Shown in pieces: positions 55,965 to 64,000 of a stretch of 64,000 bases of DNA. Position 1 is the stretch's first letter. The number at the start of each line of letters is the position of its first letter. Made by a program: the position numbers and the translations under genes. Where the stretch lies: NCBI GenBank assembly GCA_018242525.1, contig JAFEBS010000066.1, positions 1-64,000 of the forward strand, read 5' to 3'. The notes under the pieces were generated by a model. That model saw only the letters and a list, made by a program, of their open reading frames with translations. It was not told the origin of the DNA and did no database searches. This DNA comes from Planctomycetota bacterium. Lineage in GTDB: Bacteria; Planctomycetota; Planctomycetia; Planctomycetales; Planctomycetaceae.

Positions 55965-57350
55965 TCATCGACGTTCCAGCACTTCGATGATTTTCTGCAG
56001 ATTGTTGTCGACCACCACCGGGCTGTTCGCAAACGTTGCGTGTTCAACGCCACGAGTCCCCAGCTTCGCATCGAACAATGCTCGATCGCCGGCATGGTAC
56101 GCCACGGTGGCGTCCGGGTCCTTCAATTGATGGCCGGTGAGGATACAGACGACACGGTCGCTGGGGGCGATGATTCCTTCGCGGCGCAGCAGGCGGGCTC
56201 CGGCGACACTGGCAGCGCTGGCGGGTTCGCAACCGAATCCACCGGCCCCCACCTGTGCCTTCGCATCCAGGATCTCCTGGTCGGTCACCTGGCGAACGAC
56301 TCCATCACACGTTTCCAGTGCTCGCAGGCACTTCTTCAGATTGACGGGCCGGTTGATTTCAATGGCGCTCGCCAGGGTCGATGCCTTGTGCTGACTGGCG
56401 TCCATCTCCGCAAAAAAGGTGTTGATCGTGTCGTCGTCCGACATCCCGCCGTCCCAACGTACGTCCCGTTCCTCGTAAAGTTGATACAGCGTGTTGGCAC
56501 CGGCAGCATTAATGACGGCCAGACGCGGAATCCGATCGATCAGCCCGAGCGATTTCAGTTCGGCGAATGCTTTACCGAATGCCGACGAATTGCCCAGGTT
56601 TCCTCCCGGAACCACGATCCAGTCCGGCACCTGCCAGTTCAGCCCCTCCAGAACTCGATACATGATTGTTTTCTGACCTTCCAGCCGGAACGGGTTCACG
56701 CTGTTGCACAGGTAGATTCCACGTTCGCCGGAAACTTCCCGAACCCGTTGCAGGGCATCGTCGAAGTCACCCAGGACCTGCAGCGTCCGGGCGTTGTAGT
56801 CCAGGGCTTGCGACAGTTTTCCATAGGCAATCTTGCCACTGCCGACGAAAACCACGACTTTAAAAACCTGGGTCGTGCTGGCATAGATTGCCAGAGATGC
56901 ACTGGTGTTGCCGGTCGACGCACAGGCCGCCATTTTGGCGCCAACCATGCGGGCATGAGTTGAAGCAGCCGTCATCCCATTGTCTTTGAAACTGCCGGAA
57001 GGGTTCAAGCCTTCATATTGCAGATACAGGGCCCCAGGATTCATTCCCACGTAGCCACCGACGGCAATGCTTTGCTGCAGGATCGTCTGGCCTTCGCCAA
57101 TGGTGACGATGTCTTCGTCGCGGGCAAAAGGCAGCAGATCTCGAAATCGCCACACGCCACTCAAATCGAGCGGATTACGGCGATTGCTCCAGCGGGCCTC
57201 GAACTCCCGCATCGACGACGGAACTGGCAGACGGTCCCAGTCATAGTCAATATCCAGCAGACTGCCACAGTCGGGGCAACTGGTCAGGACGTCGCTGACG
57301 TCATAAGTGGCGCGGCACAGCGGGGCGATACATCGTTGTAGGGCATGCAT
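55965..57350 (-). CDS. thrC: Threonine synthase, 461 aa
   Basis: N-terminal zinc-ribbon-like segment (CIAPLCRATYDVSD, then TSCPDCGSLLD). PLP fold: the Schiff-base lysine is in LNPSGSFKDNGMTAA near residue 120, followed by ACASTGNTSASLAIYAS and, near 235, PGGNLGNSSAFGKA. The C-terminal phosphate/PLP region is GAGGFGCEPASAASVAGARL and LTGHQLKDPDATV. This is the type II form seen in many bacteria. It makes threonine from O-phosphohomoserine. No other thr gene adjoins it. Confidence 0.93.
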   Translation of the reverse strand: MHALQRCIAPLCRATYDVSDVLTSCPDCGSLLDIDYDWDRLPVPSSMREFEARWSNRRNPLDLSGVWRFRDLLPFARDEDIVTIGEGQTILQQSIAVGGYVGMNPGALYLQYEGLNPSGSFKDNGMTAASTHARMVGAKMAACASTGNTSASLAIYASTTQVFKVVVFVGSGKIAYGKLSQALDYNARTLQVLGDFDDALQRVREVSGERGIYLCNSVNPFRLEGQKTIMYRVLEGLNWQVPDWIVVPGGNLGNSSAFGKAFAELKSLGLIDRIPRLAVINAAGANTLYQLYEERDVRWDGGMSDDDTINTFFAEMDASQHKASTLASAIEINRPVNLKKCLRALETCDGVVRQVTDQEILDAKAQVGAGGFGCEPASAASVAGARLLRREGIIAPSDRVVCILTGHQLKDPDATVAYHAGDRALFDAKLGTRGVEHATFANSPVVVDNNLQKIIEVLERR

Positions 57351-57380
57351 GGGATCAGTTGTCTAGATTCGGAGGGATGG

Positions 57381-58505
57381 TTATCCGCGTTCAGTCAGAT
57401 TCTCGAAGGTTCGATTCGGGATTCCGGAATAACTTCCCCGCGGTCGGATGGGCTGGGGGGATTGTTGTTGTTCTATGTAATGGGCCGCCCAACTGACGAT
57501 TCTGCTGATCATGAAAATCGGCACGAACAGATCGGCGTCCAGATCAAGGTAGTGCAGCAACCGGGCCGCAGGCCAGTCAAGACTGGGCAGAATCTGCTGT
57601 TCGTCCCAGACAGCCGCTTCAATCGCAATTGCGACCGCTTCGATGTTGTCGCGTCCGGTCTCCTCAGCCACCTTGCGACAGAAGGGGGCCAGTAATTCGG
57701 CGCGCGGATCGCTGGTTCGATACACTCGGTGCCAGAAACCCGGAATCCGTTCGTACTGCTCCAGGACCGCCCGGACAATCGTCCGGGCGGCTTCAGGCTG
57801 GCCGACCGCTTCCAGGATGTCGATAATCTGTCGTCCGGGTCCGCCATGCCAGGCCCCCTTGATGGCGCACATTCCGGCGATCACCGCGGAATGAAAATCA
57901 GCGCGAGTTGATGCCACAACACGTGCCGCGCAGGTGGAGGGAGCAAACTCATGCTCGGCGGTCAGGATCAGCAGAGCGTCGCAGGCGCGTTCGGCGGTGG
58001 GCGACGGCTCAGTTCCCGTGAGCAGCCACAGCAGATTCCCGGCATAACTGAGGTCGTTTCGGGATTCCAGGATTGCACTTCCGCGGGCCAGGCGATAACG
58101 GGCGGCAACCAGGACAGGCAATTGCGCCAGCAGTCGCTGTACGATGTCCCAGGCGGCGCCGGGGCTGGAGTCATCGTCGTGACATTCGGACAGGGCCAGC
58201 AGACTGACCGCAGTCCGCAGGACGTCAATCGCCGCGGCATTCAGTGGAATCCGCTCGATCCAGGCGATCAAATCCGACTCAACAACGGCCGCTTCGGTAA
58301 GGATCGCCTGCAGATCCGCCAGTTGCTCGTTGGATGGCAGGTCCCCCCGCACTACCAGAAATGCCACCTCAGGAAAATTCGAATGCTCGACAAGTTCCTC
58401 GATGGAATACCCACGATACCGCAGCCCACCATCGATGGATGCGATGGCGGTCTCGTGCATGGGCAGCCCATGGGCTTTAGTGGGGGGTGTCGATTCTGAG
58501 GTCAT
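57381..58505 (-). CDS. Citrate synthase-like protein (citrate/2-methylcitrate synthase family), 374 aa
   Basis: Start at ATG 58505 (MTSESTPPTKAHG). Family order is kept: SIDGGLRYRGYSIEELVEHS near the start, IKGAWHGGPG (first catalytic His), PGFWHRVYRTSDPRA (second His and substrate arginine) and LPSLDWPAARLLHYLDL (catalytic Asp), ending IRPRGSYSG. Compared with common bacterial enzymes, GFGHRVY is GFWHRVY and the DFYSG after the Asp is DWPAA, so substrate or activity may differ. Length is normal. It lies 30 bp after the start of thrC, same strand. Confidence 0.82.
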   Translation of the reverse strand: MTSESTPPTKAHGLPMHETAIASIDGGLRYRGYSIEELVEHSNFPEVAFLVVRGDLPSNEQLADLQAILTEAAVVESDLIAWIERIPLNAAAIDVLRTAVSLLALSECHDDDSSPGAAWDIVQRLLAQLPVLVAARYRLARGSAILESRNDLSYAGNLLWLLTGTEPSPTAERACDALLILTAEHEFAPSTCAARVVASTRADFHSAVIAGMCAIKGAWHGGPGRQIIDILEAVGQPEAARTIVRAVLEQYERIPGFWHRVYRTSDPRAELLAPFCRKVAEETGRDNIEAVAIAIEAAVWDEQQILPSLDWPAARLLHYLDLDADLFVPIFMISRIVSWAAHYIEQQQSPQPIRPRGSYSGIPNRTFENLTERG

Positions 58506-58901
58506 TCGCAAAGCTACCACTGGTTTGAATCAGTCCGTCGTGGCCCGGAGTCGGCTTGCGGGCGAACGCCATTGTAGTCGCTGGGAGGACAACTAAACAC
58601 CGTTCCGCGACCCTGGCAACCGTCCAATAGAAGAACGAATACGGAACGCATCGACGACTTCCCCGCTCTCATGTCGGCGGATGTCGTAAAATCGCGAATT
58701 CTGGAGTTCCAGGCGAATTTCGACCTCGAAGGGAAACCTGACGATTCGGTCCCGCTTGTCTGGACTGGCGGATCAGAGACCGTCGCGACAGAATGCCAAT
58801 CGGGCAAGTAGGATATGCCGCTGGTTCGTGACACACGGAACAATTGATTTTGTGACCTGGTGCTGACTCATCAAGTCGCACCTCGGTATGAGGAATCGGG
58901 G
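58506..58901. other. Divergent intergenic region, 396 bp
   Basis: Separates the citrate synthase-like gene from the kinase operon; it should hold both promoters. No gene, RNA or conspicuous repeat is visible to me. Confidence 0.4.
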
Positions 58902-61799
58902 ATGCCGAGGCTTTTGCTGGTGGAACGAGACGCGGCGCGCCGGGATGCACTGATGTTCATCCTGGATGAAGCGGGAATCGACACGATCCCGTGCACGAAC
59001 CACGCAGAAGTACGCAGACAGCTGCAGACCGGCGGCCTCGACCTGCTGGTGCTGGGTGACAGCGATCTGCAGTTGCTGGATGATTTACCACGTCAAGCGG
59101 ACGCAGCCCTCGCGGTCCCGGTGCTGACCCTGATCGATCCCGTCAATGCCACCGGAATTCTCGGCTGCCTGACTGCCGGTGTTTCCGGAATCGTCTCCAG
59201 AATCCGGCCGGCTGGTGAAATCGTCGAGAAGATTCGAGCGATGTTGGCTGGAACCGACAGCGGCGCGTTCAATCCTCATCAGGTCACGATTTCCGGAGAC
59301 GGCGTTCCACAGGAGCGGATTTATCGGCAGCAGGATCTGGTGGAGGCGCTGGAATCCGCCTGTGATGACATCTCCCGGCTGCAGCAACAATACGAAGAGG
59401 AATTGTCGCAGCGGCGCAAGGTCGAAGTGGCGCTGATGGAGTCCGAGGCGTTCTATCAGTCACTGGTCGAAACACTACCGCTGGCAATGTTGCGGAAGGA
59501 CATGCAAGGCCGGTTCACATTTGCCAATCGGTTGCTGTGCGAAGCGCTGCGGCGGACCCCCGATGAAATCGTCGGTCGTACAGATTACGACTTTTTTCCC
59601 AGGGAACTGGCGGAAAAATACCGCAGCGACGACCGACGGGTGATTGAGGCGGAGCGGGACCTGGAAGTGACTGAAGAGTTTCAGACGCCTTCGGGTGAAC
59701 GTCGCTATACCCACGTGGTCAAGACACCCGTCTACGATGCCACGGGAAACCTGGTCGGCATCCAGGCGATTTTTTCGGACGTCACAGAGAAGAAGAGGAC
59801 GGAAGCCGACATCCTGAAAGCCAAGGAGGCTGCGGAAGCCGCCAATCGGGCGAAGAGTGATTTCCTGGCCAACATGAGTCATGAAATCCGCACGCCGATG
59901 AACGCAATCATTGGCATGACCGAACTGGTCCTGGATACCGAACTCAGCCTGGCCCAGCGCGAGTACCTGGCGATGGTCCGCGAATCGGGCGAATCACTGC
60001 TGGCGGTCATCAATGACATCCTCGATTTCTCCAAGATCGAAGCGGGCAAGCTGAGTCTGGAACGAACTCCGTTCAACATCCGCGAGTTGCTTGGCGATAC
60101 GTTGAAATCACTGTCGCTGCGGGCGCATCGCAAGCGACTGGAACTGGTCTGCCATATTGCTCCGGATGTCCCTTTCGCCGTGGAAGGCGATCCACACCGT
60201 CTGCGACAGATGGTGATCAACCTGATTGGGAATGCCATCAAGTTTACCGAGGAGGGCGAGGTTGTTCTGGATGTGGCGATCGAACGGATGGAAGAGTCCG
60301 GCCCGATGATGCACTTCCGCGTGGCGGACACCGGCGTAGGGATCCCGCAGGAGAAACTGGACACCATTTTTGAGGCGTTTGAACAGGCGGATACGTCCAC
60401 GACGCGTCGATATGGAGGGACAGGACTCGGACTGGCGATCGTGTCGCGACTGGTGGATCTGATGGATGGCAACATCTGGGTTGAAAGCGAAGTAGGCCGG
60501 GGAAGCGAGTTCCACTTCACGGCCCGCTTTGGTTCTGCCAGCGCGGAACTGTTGCCCAGTGTTTCCGAGATCCATCCTCCGGTCCTCGATGGTCTGCGGG
60601 TGCTGGTGGTGGATGACAATGCCACCAGCCGAAGAATTCTCTCCGAAATCCTGTGCAACTGGGGCATGCGGCCGACTGCCCTGCCGTCGGTTGCCGAAGC
60701 GGTGACAGAACTGGAACGCTCGTTCTCGTCGGGACGGCCCTACGCCCTGATCCTGACAGACTCCAACATGCCCGGTCAGGATGGATTTGACCTGGCGGCA
60801 CATATTCAGAAACGTAACGAGTTGTGCGGGTCGCTGATCATGATGTTGACGTCGGCTGACAAATCCGATGATCAATCGCGCTGTCAGGAACTCGGCATCT
60901 CCGCCTGTCTCATCAAGCCGGTCAAACAATCTGAGTTGCTGGACGCGATTGTTCAGGCGGTGGGCACCAACACTGCATTGACAGTCCCGGCCAGCGCCGT
61001 GCTGGCACCCGCTCGCACGGCCTCCCGTTCAAAATCGATCCTGCTCGCCGAGGACAGCCTGATTAATCAGAAGCTGGCCATTGGACTGCTGGAACGCTGG
61101 GGACATCAGGTGACCGTGGCGAACAACGGCAAAGAGGCGGTGGAAAAATCGGGATCGCAACAGTTTGATTTGATCCTGATGGATGTGCAGATGCCCGAAC
61201 TGGATGGACTGGATGCCACCCGGCAGATCCGGGCTCGGGAAAGTCGCACGGGTGTGCATTTGCCGATCATCGCCATGACGGCGCACGCCATGAAGGGGGA
61301 CCGCGAATTGTGTCTGGAAGCGGGCATGGACGGCTACCTGATGAAGCCGATTCGCGCCGAACAACTCTTCCGGCAAATTGAAGAGGTCTCTTTGGGGGAA
61401 GTGGAAATGTCGATGGCCGACAGCAAGCGTGACGAAATTCCGCCGGAGATGGTGGATTGGCAGGTCGCCGGGCGAGCCGTAAATGGCGACCAGAAACTAT
61501 TGGGGCACGTGATTGAGGCATTCCTGTCCGAGGGGCCACAATTGCTGGAAACAATGCAGAACTCGTTTGCCGCCGCCGATCAAAAGCGATTTCAGCGAGC
61601 GGCTCACACACTGAAAAGTGCGTTACGAACGTTTGGAGTCGCCCGGGCAGATGATGTCGAACGGCTGGAACTGAGCGCGAAAGACAACCTGGCGGGGATC
61701 GATGCCGCCCTGGTGACGCAAGTGATTGCTCAGGTTCGGCCGGTCTTTCAGGAAATGGAACGCGGCTTGCAGTTGGCCGCGTCGAATGACACGATTTGA
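58902..61799 (+). CDS. Hybrid sensor histidine kinase, 965 aa (REC-like, PAS, HisKA, HATPase, 2 REC, HPt)
   Basis: Start at MPRLLLVERDAARRDAL (58902) with GAGG 8 nt upstream. Residues 1-120 resemble a receiver but lack the usual acidic pair and DxMP (VERD; LLVLGDSDLQ), so a degenerate REC is likely. PAS covers about 180-300 (RFTFANRLL, DFFPRELAEKY). The H-box has His327 in MSHEIRTPMNA; the ATPase has the N-box near 437 (INLIGNAIKFTEEG) and DTGVGIPQEK near 476. Two receivers follow with Asp620 (LTDSNMPGQDG) and Asp761 (LMDVQMPELDG), then an HPt with His902 (AAHTLKSALRTFG). No membrane span, so it is cytoplasmic. It heads a three-gene operon. Confidence 0.93.
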   Translation: MPRLLLVERDAARRDALMFILDEAGIDTIPCTNHAEVRRQLQTGGLDLLVLGDSDLQLLDDLPRQADAALAVPVLTLIDPVNATGILGCLTAGVSGIVSRIRPAGEIVEKIRAMLAGTDSGAFNPHQVTISGDGVPQERIYRQQDLVEALESACDDISRLQQQYEEELSQRRKVEVALMESEAFYQSLVETLPLAMLRKDMQGRFTFANRLLCEALRRTPDEIVGRTDYDFFPRELAEKYRSDDRRVIEAERDLEVTEEFQTPSGERRYTHVVKTPVYDATGNLVGIQAIFSDVTEKKRTEADILKAKEAAEAANRAKSDFLANMSHEIRTPMNAIIGMTELVLDTELSLAQREYLAMVRESGESLLAVINDILDFSKIEAGKLSLERTPFNIRELLGDTLKSLSLRAHRKRLELVCHIAPDVPFAVEGDPHRLRQMVINLIGNAIKFTEEGEVVLDVAIERMEESGPMMHFRVADTGVGIPQEKLDTIFEAFEQADTSTTRRYGGTGLGLAIVSRLVDLMDGNIWVESEVGRGSEFHFTARFGSASAELLPSVSEIHPPVLDGLRVLVVDDNATSRRILSEILCNWGMRPTALPSVAEAVTELERSFSSGRPYALILTDSNMPGQDGFDLAAHIQKRNELCGSLIMMLTSADKSDDQSRCQELGISACLIKPVKQSELLDAIVQAVGTNTALTVPASAVLAPARTASRSKSILLAEDSLINQKLAIGLLERWGHQVTVANNGKEAVEKSGSQQFDLILMDVQMPELDGLDATRQIRARESRTGVHLPIIAMTAHAMKGDRELCLEAGMDGYLMKPIRAEQLFRQIEEVSLGEVEMSMADSKRDEIPPEMVDWQVAGRAVNGDQKLLGHVIEAFLSEGPQLLETMQNSFAAADQKRFQRAAHTLKSALRTFGVARADDVERLELSAKDNLAGIDAALVTQVIAQVRPVFQEMERGLQLAASNDTI

Positions 61800-61855
61800 T
61801 AGCATGGCGGGTCTGGCCCGCAAAACAGGTCTGAAACTCAACCGGGAGGAATGTC

Positions 61856-62758
61856 ATGCCGACAATTCTCGTTGTCGACGACTCCGCAACCGACCGACTC
61901 CTCGCGGGTGGTTTACTGACTGAGAACGGCGACTTTGATGTCGAATATGCGGTCGACGGCAGCGATGCTATCATCAAAATTGAGCTGCATGTACCGGATT
62001 TGATCGTCACCGACATGGACATGCCCGAATTAAACGGCATGGAACTGGTGGCTGTGATCCGCCGAGCCTACCCCCTCGTTCCCGTCGTTTTAATGACCGC
62101 CCGGGGCAGTGAGGAGCTGGCTTTGCAGGCATTGCGTGCTGGCGCGGCCAGTTATGTCCCCAAACGCCAACTTCATACGGAACTTTTGGAGACTGTCCTC
62201 CAAGTCTATTCAGCAGCGCGGGAGGATCGGGGACGAATCCGGTTGATGCGTCGGATGACGGAGCAGCAGGTTCAATTCACGATTGAAAACGACCATGAAC
62301 TGATCGCATCGCTGGTTCAATACCTCAAAGATGGTGCAGCGGGAATGGGTGTTTGTGACGAAGGTGAACGTGTCCGAACGGGTGTAGCCTTGCAGGAGGC
62401 TCTGACGAATGCGTGTCTGCATGGAAACCTGGAGGTCAATTCGGCACTGCGCGAAGTCGACCACAAGGAATACTACGATCTGGCACGTGAGCGAATGTCG
62501 CTGCCACCGTACTCGCAACGGCGAATTCATGTCACCGCACGGTACAGCCTGGATTCCGCCGAGTTTTGTATACGAGATGAAGGACCGGGGTTCAATCGGT
62601 CTGAACTGCCCGATCCGACCGACCCCACCAATATCGAACGTCCCTGCGGACGCGGTTTACTGCTGATGCAGACGTTCATGGACGAAATCAAATACAACGC
62701 GACGGGTAATGAAGTCACGATGATCAAGCGTCGCAAAACGTCGACGGTTCGCTCATAA
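61856..62758 (+). CDS. Response regulator with C-terminal HATPase (RsbW-like) domain, 300 aa
   Basis: GGAGG 6 nt upstream. The N-terminal receiver has the acidic pair in LVVDDSATDR, phospho-acceptor Asp53 in VTDMDMPELNG, Thr in VVLMTARGS and Lys in YVPKRQ. Residues 140-295 are a GHKL ATPase of the anti-sigma type (VALQEALTNACLHGNLE, FCIRDEGPGFN and GRGLLLMQTFMDEIKY). Receiver-RsbW-like fusions feed partner-switch pathways. Next gene 8 bp on is a STAS protein; the kinase upstream is the likely phosphodonor. No helix-turn-helix, so it does not bind DNA directly. Confidence 0.92.
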   Translation: MPTILVVDDSATDRLLAGGLLTENGDFDVEYAVDGSDAIIKIELHVPDLIVTDMDMPELNGMELVAVIRRAYPLVPVVLMTARGSEELALQALRAGAASYVPKRQLHTELLETVLQVYSAAREDRGRIRLMRRMTEQQVQFTIENDHELIASLVQYLKDGAAGMGVCDEGERVRTGVALQEALTNACLHGNLEVNSALREVDHKEYYDLARERMSLPPYSQRRIHVTARYSLDSAEFCIRDEGPGFNRSELPDPTDPTNIERPCGRGLLLMQTFMDEIKYNATGNEVTMIKRRKTSTVRS

Positions 62759-62766
62759 GGGTCCGA

Positions 62767-63132
62767 ATGATGAATTCCGGCAAAGTGTTTCGAGTCTCCA
62801 CCGTGGATCGTGTGTTGATTGTCGAATTGCTTGGCGTCGTCAGCAGCCTGGCCGACGACAGCATCACGCGCGAACTGGATTCCGTCCGCGAACGATTGCG
62901 ATCGGGCGAATTCGCGGGAGTCATCGTCGATCTGGGGCAGGTCGCCTATTTTGGATCCAGCATGCTGGAGGCGATCCGGACACTCTGGAATGAATTGAGC
63001 CCGCAGAACGGCAAGCTGGTTCTGTGCAACGCTTCCGAAGTTGGCCGGGAAATCCTGCAGATTGCCAAATTCGACCACCTCTGGCCGCTGGTCGAAACTC
63101 GCGAAGAAGCCCTGCAACTACTGAAGGCATGA
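62767..63132 (+). CDS. STAS-domain anti-anti-sigma factor-like protein, 121 aa
   Basis: Fits the SpoIIAA/RsbV fold: LIVELLGVVSSLADDSITRE, IVDLGQVAYFGSSMLEAIR with Ser64 at the usual phosphoserine place, then LVLCNASEVGREILQI. In partner switching the RsbW-type kinase phosphorylates this serine. The immediate neighbour upstream supplies such an ATPase. No sigma factor gene lies in the window. Confidence 0.88.
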   Translation: MMNSGKVFRVSTVDRVLIVELLGVVSSLADDSITRELDSVRERLRSGEFAGVIVDLGQVAYFGSSMLEAIRTLWNELSPQNGKLVLCNASEVGREILQIAKFDHLWPLVETREEALQLLKA

Positions 63133-63192
63133 TGGCCGGGGACTTCTGGCGGTGATTTCAGAGCCACCGCATCAACCTGCTGCGTGCAGTCC

Positions 63193-64000
63193 CTAATACG
63201 GTTCCACAACCGGCAGGCTCGCCGTCATTTCCGTGGCGTGTGCTGGATCGGCCTGAGGAATTGGTGTGGGAAATGACGCCACTGTGGGATCCGCAATCGT
63301 GGTCTGCGCCGCCATTTCCGGCATGACGGTCGGCGACATCGTCATCGCCGTTGGGGCCGCCGACACACCAGCGGCCATCAGACCGGCGTCCCCGTCCACG
63401 AAGTTCGGCACAGGATAGGCCGTCATCTGCTCGGCCGAACCATGATTGTGCCGTCGCACCCTTCGTGATCGGCCGGTCGGATCGTTCACGGCCACGGAAT
63501 CCACCATGGAAACAGCACCATACTGGGCCAACATCGGCTGGCCGCCAACTGGCTGCGCGTTCATCGCCAGCATGGAAACCCCCGCGTCGTTCTGCAGCAT
63601 GGCGGACCGTCGCAGGCTGCGGCGAGCTCCAGAATCCGTCAGTGTCGCCATGCGTGATTGAACTTCCGGCTGATTCCACTTGGAAATCAGCGATCGCTGA
63701 TAGTAGGAACTGGCCTGATCGACCTGGCCGGATTCGTGATAAAGTTGCCCCAGTTGTGCCAGTGCGGTCGGGTGATTGGGCTTCACCTGCAGTGCTTGAC
63801 GCAGGGTCTGTTCCGCGGCGACGCGATTACCTGTTTCACGCTGGAACCAGGCCTGCTCGATGTAGGCCTCGGGGACATACGGCTGAGACTCGCGCCAACC
63901 CGTCAACAGGTGTTCCGCCTCCGCGGTTCGCTGCTGCGAGATCAGCATCTGGGACAGAGCGTGGTACGTGGGCTGATGCATCGGATCGACAGAAAGATTG
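63193..64000 (-). CDS. TPR-repeat protein (partial, 5' end beyond window)
   Basis: The frame stays open at the right edge: codons before the ATG at 63981 read NLSVDP, and NLSVDPMHQPTYHALSQMLI continues as a TPR helix, so the true start lies outside. Visible TPR units include TAEAEHLLTGWRESQPYVPE, AAEQTLRQALQVKPNHPTAL and LGQLYHESGQVDQASSYYQR. The C-terminal ~150 residues are low-complexity (M, A, P, T-rich: AAPTAMTMSPTVMPEMAAQT). Probably a scaffold or protein-binding protein; no catalytic motif. Convergent with the STAS gene. Confidence 0.8.
   Translation of the reverse strand, partial: NLSVDPMHQPTYHALSQMLISQQRTAEAEHLLTGWRESQPYVPEAYIEQAWFQRETGNRVAAEQTLRQALQVKPNHPTALAQLGQLYHESGQVDQASSYYQRSLISKWNQPEVQSRMATLTDSGARRSLRRSAMLQNDAGVSMLAMNAQPVGGQPMLAQYGAVSMVDSVAVNDPTGRSRRVRRHNHGSAEQMTAYPVPNFVDGDAGLMAAGVSAAPTAMTMSPTVMPEMAAQTTIADPTVASFPTPIPQADPAHATEMTASLPVVEPY

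Noticed and set aside
63149..63170. Short hairpin between the STAS and TPR genes (GCGGTG/CACCGC)
   Set aside because: Only a 6-bp stem with a 10-nt loop and no T-run; too weak to call a terminator.

Overview
The window looks like chromosomal DNA of a planctomycete (Planctomycetota). The evidence is a DUF1559 prepilin-like protein, a DUF1501 protein with an RR-type leader, a giant secreted protein with the planctomycete LExRxL-type N-terminal motif, an MJ0042-type zinc-ribbon protein, many short secreted or lipoprotein orphans and GC-rich coding. I see no rRNA, tRNA, CRISPR array, phage or transposase gene. Housekeeping genes (thrS, thrC, uvrC, a citrate synthase-like gene, a CbiMQO transporter) lie among lineage-specific envelope and signalling genes.

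Layout. 1-8516 (minus) is the start of a giant beta-helical surface protein that stays open to the window edge. It covers at least 2838 residues and ends here in 78-residue tandem repeats. 9.2-17.6 kb holds a small secreted protein, then three minus-strand genes (M50 protease-HlyD fusion, HlyD adaptor, GAF-HlyD fusion) divergent from a TolC-type lipoprotein; together they look like an export machine with no ATPase gene beside it. 17.6-20 kb holds a REP-like inverted repeat, a lipoprotein and a PilZ protein. 20.0-26.1 kb is a 2035-residue alpha-2-macroglobulin with an intact thioester motif. 26.5-37.1 kb is mixed: an FmdB-like protein without cysteines, DUF58, bestrophin, a secreted HExxH protein, UvrC without HhH, a beta-propeller glycosidase, two orphans, a DUF885 peptidase and an FG-GAP protein. 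37.3-39.8 kb is a cobalt/nickel ECF operon. 40.0-48.9 kb holds a glycosyltransferase fused to a secretin-like domain, thrS, an M19 dipeptidase, DUF423, a truncated PfpI gene, a GNAT, a methyltransferase and a REPIN-like element. 48.9-58.5 kb holds DUF1501, a C45 peptidase, DUF1559 with a zinc-ribbon/transthyretin-like partner, a small winged-helix candidate, thrC and the citrate synthase-like gene. 58.9-63.1 kb is a three-gene signalling operon: hybrid kinase, receiver-HATPase, STAS. A TPR protein runs off the right edge.

How they may work together. The 9-18 kb cluster (protease, adaptors, TolC) and the giant protein next to it could be a secretion route and its cargo; this is inferred from position only. 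The 58.9-63.1 kb operon reads as a phosphorelay feeding a partner switch. The strongest unusual points are the giant repeat protein, the ATPase-less export locus with its GAF-HlyD fusion, the glycosyltransferase-secretin fusion, and the two REP-type elements. Domain calls come from reading translated sequence by eye; no database search was run.
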